Shown here: in pieces, positions 6,173 through 6,863 of the stretch
Layout of the letters: the number at the start of each line of letters is the position of its first letter
Position numbering within the stretch: position 1 is the stretch's first letter
Source of the DNA: Candidatus Bathyarchaeota archaeon
Lineage (GTDB): Archaea; Thermoproteota; Bathyarchaeia; TCS64
Direction: 5' to 3'
DNA: 6,863 nucleotides
Assembly (NCBI GenBank): GCA_030670015.1
Contig: DAOVCM010000045.1
Location: forward strand, 1-6,863
The notes under the pieces: model-generated
What the model saw: only the letters and a program-made list of their open reading frames with translations
Databases searched by the model: none
Told to the model about the DNA's origin: nothing
Made by a program: the position numbers and the translations under genes

Positions 6173-6863
6173 TGTTATCGACCATTATTTGTGCCTATAA
6201 CGAGGAGAAAGGAATCGGAGAACTGCTGAAAAATCTATCGTTGCAACTGTTACCGCCTGAGGTAGATGAGCACGAGATCATCATTGTTGCCTCAGGATGC
6301 ACGGATAGAACGGTGCCCATAGCGATGGAGCACATGTCACGGAATCCCAGGATAAAACTCCTTGAGGAGGAGGAAAGGACAGGGAAAGCCTCTGCTCTGA
6401 ACAAGGCGTTGAAAGTGGCTAGGGGAGACATCCTAACGTTCATCCCCGCGGATGTCCAACCCGTTGAAGACGGGTTATACCATCTATTGCTACCCTTCAG
6501 AGACCCGGGTGTGACGGTCGTCAGCGGACAACCCGTGCAGCACCCGAAGGCTCGCGTCAGTGGCCTCATAGGCTACATCGGGGACATGACCTACAGGATA
6601 TGGGGGAGGCTGATGAAGAACCTCAACGACATGGGAGTAGCCGCCCACTGCAGCGGAGAGTTCATGGCTATGAGGAAAGGGATAGTCGAGAGGATCCCTG
6701 AGGAGAGTGCAGTTGACGACGCCTATATATCGATAATGGCTAGGAGAAAGGGGTACATCAAGTACGCGGAGAGAGCTCGAGCCTACAATGTTATGCCCTC
6801 GAATCTCAGGGAGTATGTGAACCAGAGGAGGAGGTGGCTCTTCGGACATTTCCAGACGCGAAG
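6169..6863 (+). CDS. family 2 glycosyltransferase, synthase-like, cut by window edge
   Basis: An open frame runs from ATG 6169 to the right edge with no stop: 231 complete codons, so the C-terminus is missing. It is a GT-A fold family 2 transferase of the cellulose/hyaluronan/poly-GlcNAc synthase-like group. In order it shows TIICAYNE (5-12), SGCTDRT (42-48, D46), GKASALNKAL (72-81), the metal-binding-type FIPADVQP (91-98, D95), the catalytic-base-type pair D183-D184 in AVDDAYIS, and QRRRW (219-223), the QxxRW motif of processive synthases. Such enzymes usually polymerise a sugar on the cytoplasmic side and carry membrane segments after QxxRW, which would lie outside this window. The ATG overlaps the previous stop codon (ATGA); a second ATG at 6172 is in the same frame. 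Its composition matches the left-hand genes rather than the AT-rich GT-C gene. Sugar specificity is unknown. Confidence 0.9.
   Translation, partial: MMLSTIICAYNEEKGIGELLKNLSLQLLPPEVDEHEIIIVASGCTDRTVPIAMEHMSRNPRIKLLEEEERTGKASALNKALKVARGDILTFIPADVQPVEDGLYHLLLPFRDPGVTVVSGQPVQHPKARVSGLIGYIGDMTYRIWGRLMKNLNDMGVAAHCSGEFMAMRKGIVERIPEESAVDDAYISIMARRKGYIKYAERARAYNVMPSNLREYVNQRRRWLFGHFQTR

Noticed and set aside
6195..6849. Two overlapping minus-strand open frames (6195-6569, 6490-6849)
   Set aside because: Both are shadows of the family 2 glycosyltransferase read on the + strand, which shows a full series of family motifs.

Overview
The window reads as genomic DNA from an archaeon. The first gene is an archaeal-type soluble inorganic pyrophosphatase. 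The upstream genes lack Shine-Dalgarno sequences and instead have TATA-like boxes about 23-35 nt before their start codons, the pattern of leaderless archaeal transcripts. Genes inside the downstream operon do carry GGAG-type ribosome binding sites. Arginine is often AGG and the left-hand genes are moderately GC-rich. I cannot name the lineage from sequence alone; a TACK/Bathyarchaeia- or Asgard-like source is a guess.

Layout: all six genes lie on the + strand. Positions 1-175 are AT-rich upstream DNA. The left half holds three metabolic genes with balanced to GC-rich composition: a family I inorganic pyrophosphatase (176-709), a gamma-glutamyltransferase-like Ntn hydrolase (784-2529) and an alpha/beta hydrolase of the YbfF/ABHD11 type (2566-3381). 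A 239-nt AT-rich gap (3382-3620) separates them from the right half, a glycan-assembly operon. That operon encodes a polytopic GT-C-type glycosyltransferase (3621-5030, very AT-rich), a GT-B family 4-like glycosyltransferase (5018-6172) and a GT-A family 2 synthase-like glycosyltransferase (from 6169, cut off by the right edge). These three overlap by 13 and 4 nt and are probably translationally coupled.

How the genes work together: the pyrophosphatase is housekeeping and pulls PPi-releasing reactions forward. The Ntn hydrolase has intact autoprocessing and catalytic residues, but it has lost most of the side chains that hold the gamma-glutamyl group in true GGT, so it probably cleaves another amide. 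The esterase-like hydrolase 36 nt downstream may or may not share its pathway. The right-hand operon probably builds a surface or secreted polysaccharide, or a lipid-linked glycan: cytoplasmic nucleotide-sugar-dependent steps (GT-B and GT2) plus a lipid-phosphate-sugar-dependent step in the membrane (GT-C).

I see no RNA gene, CRISPR array, insertion sequence or phage feature. Nothing here is clearly a wholly new system. The best leads are the altered GGT-like pocket and the sharp composition change at the glycan operon.
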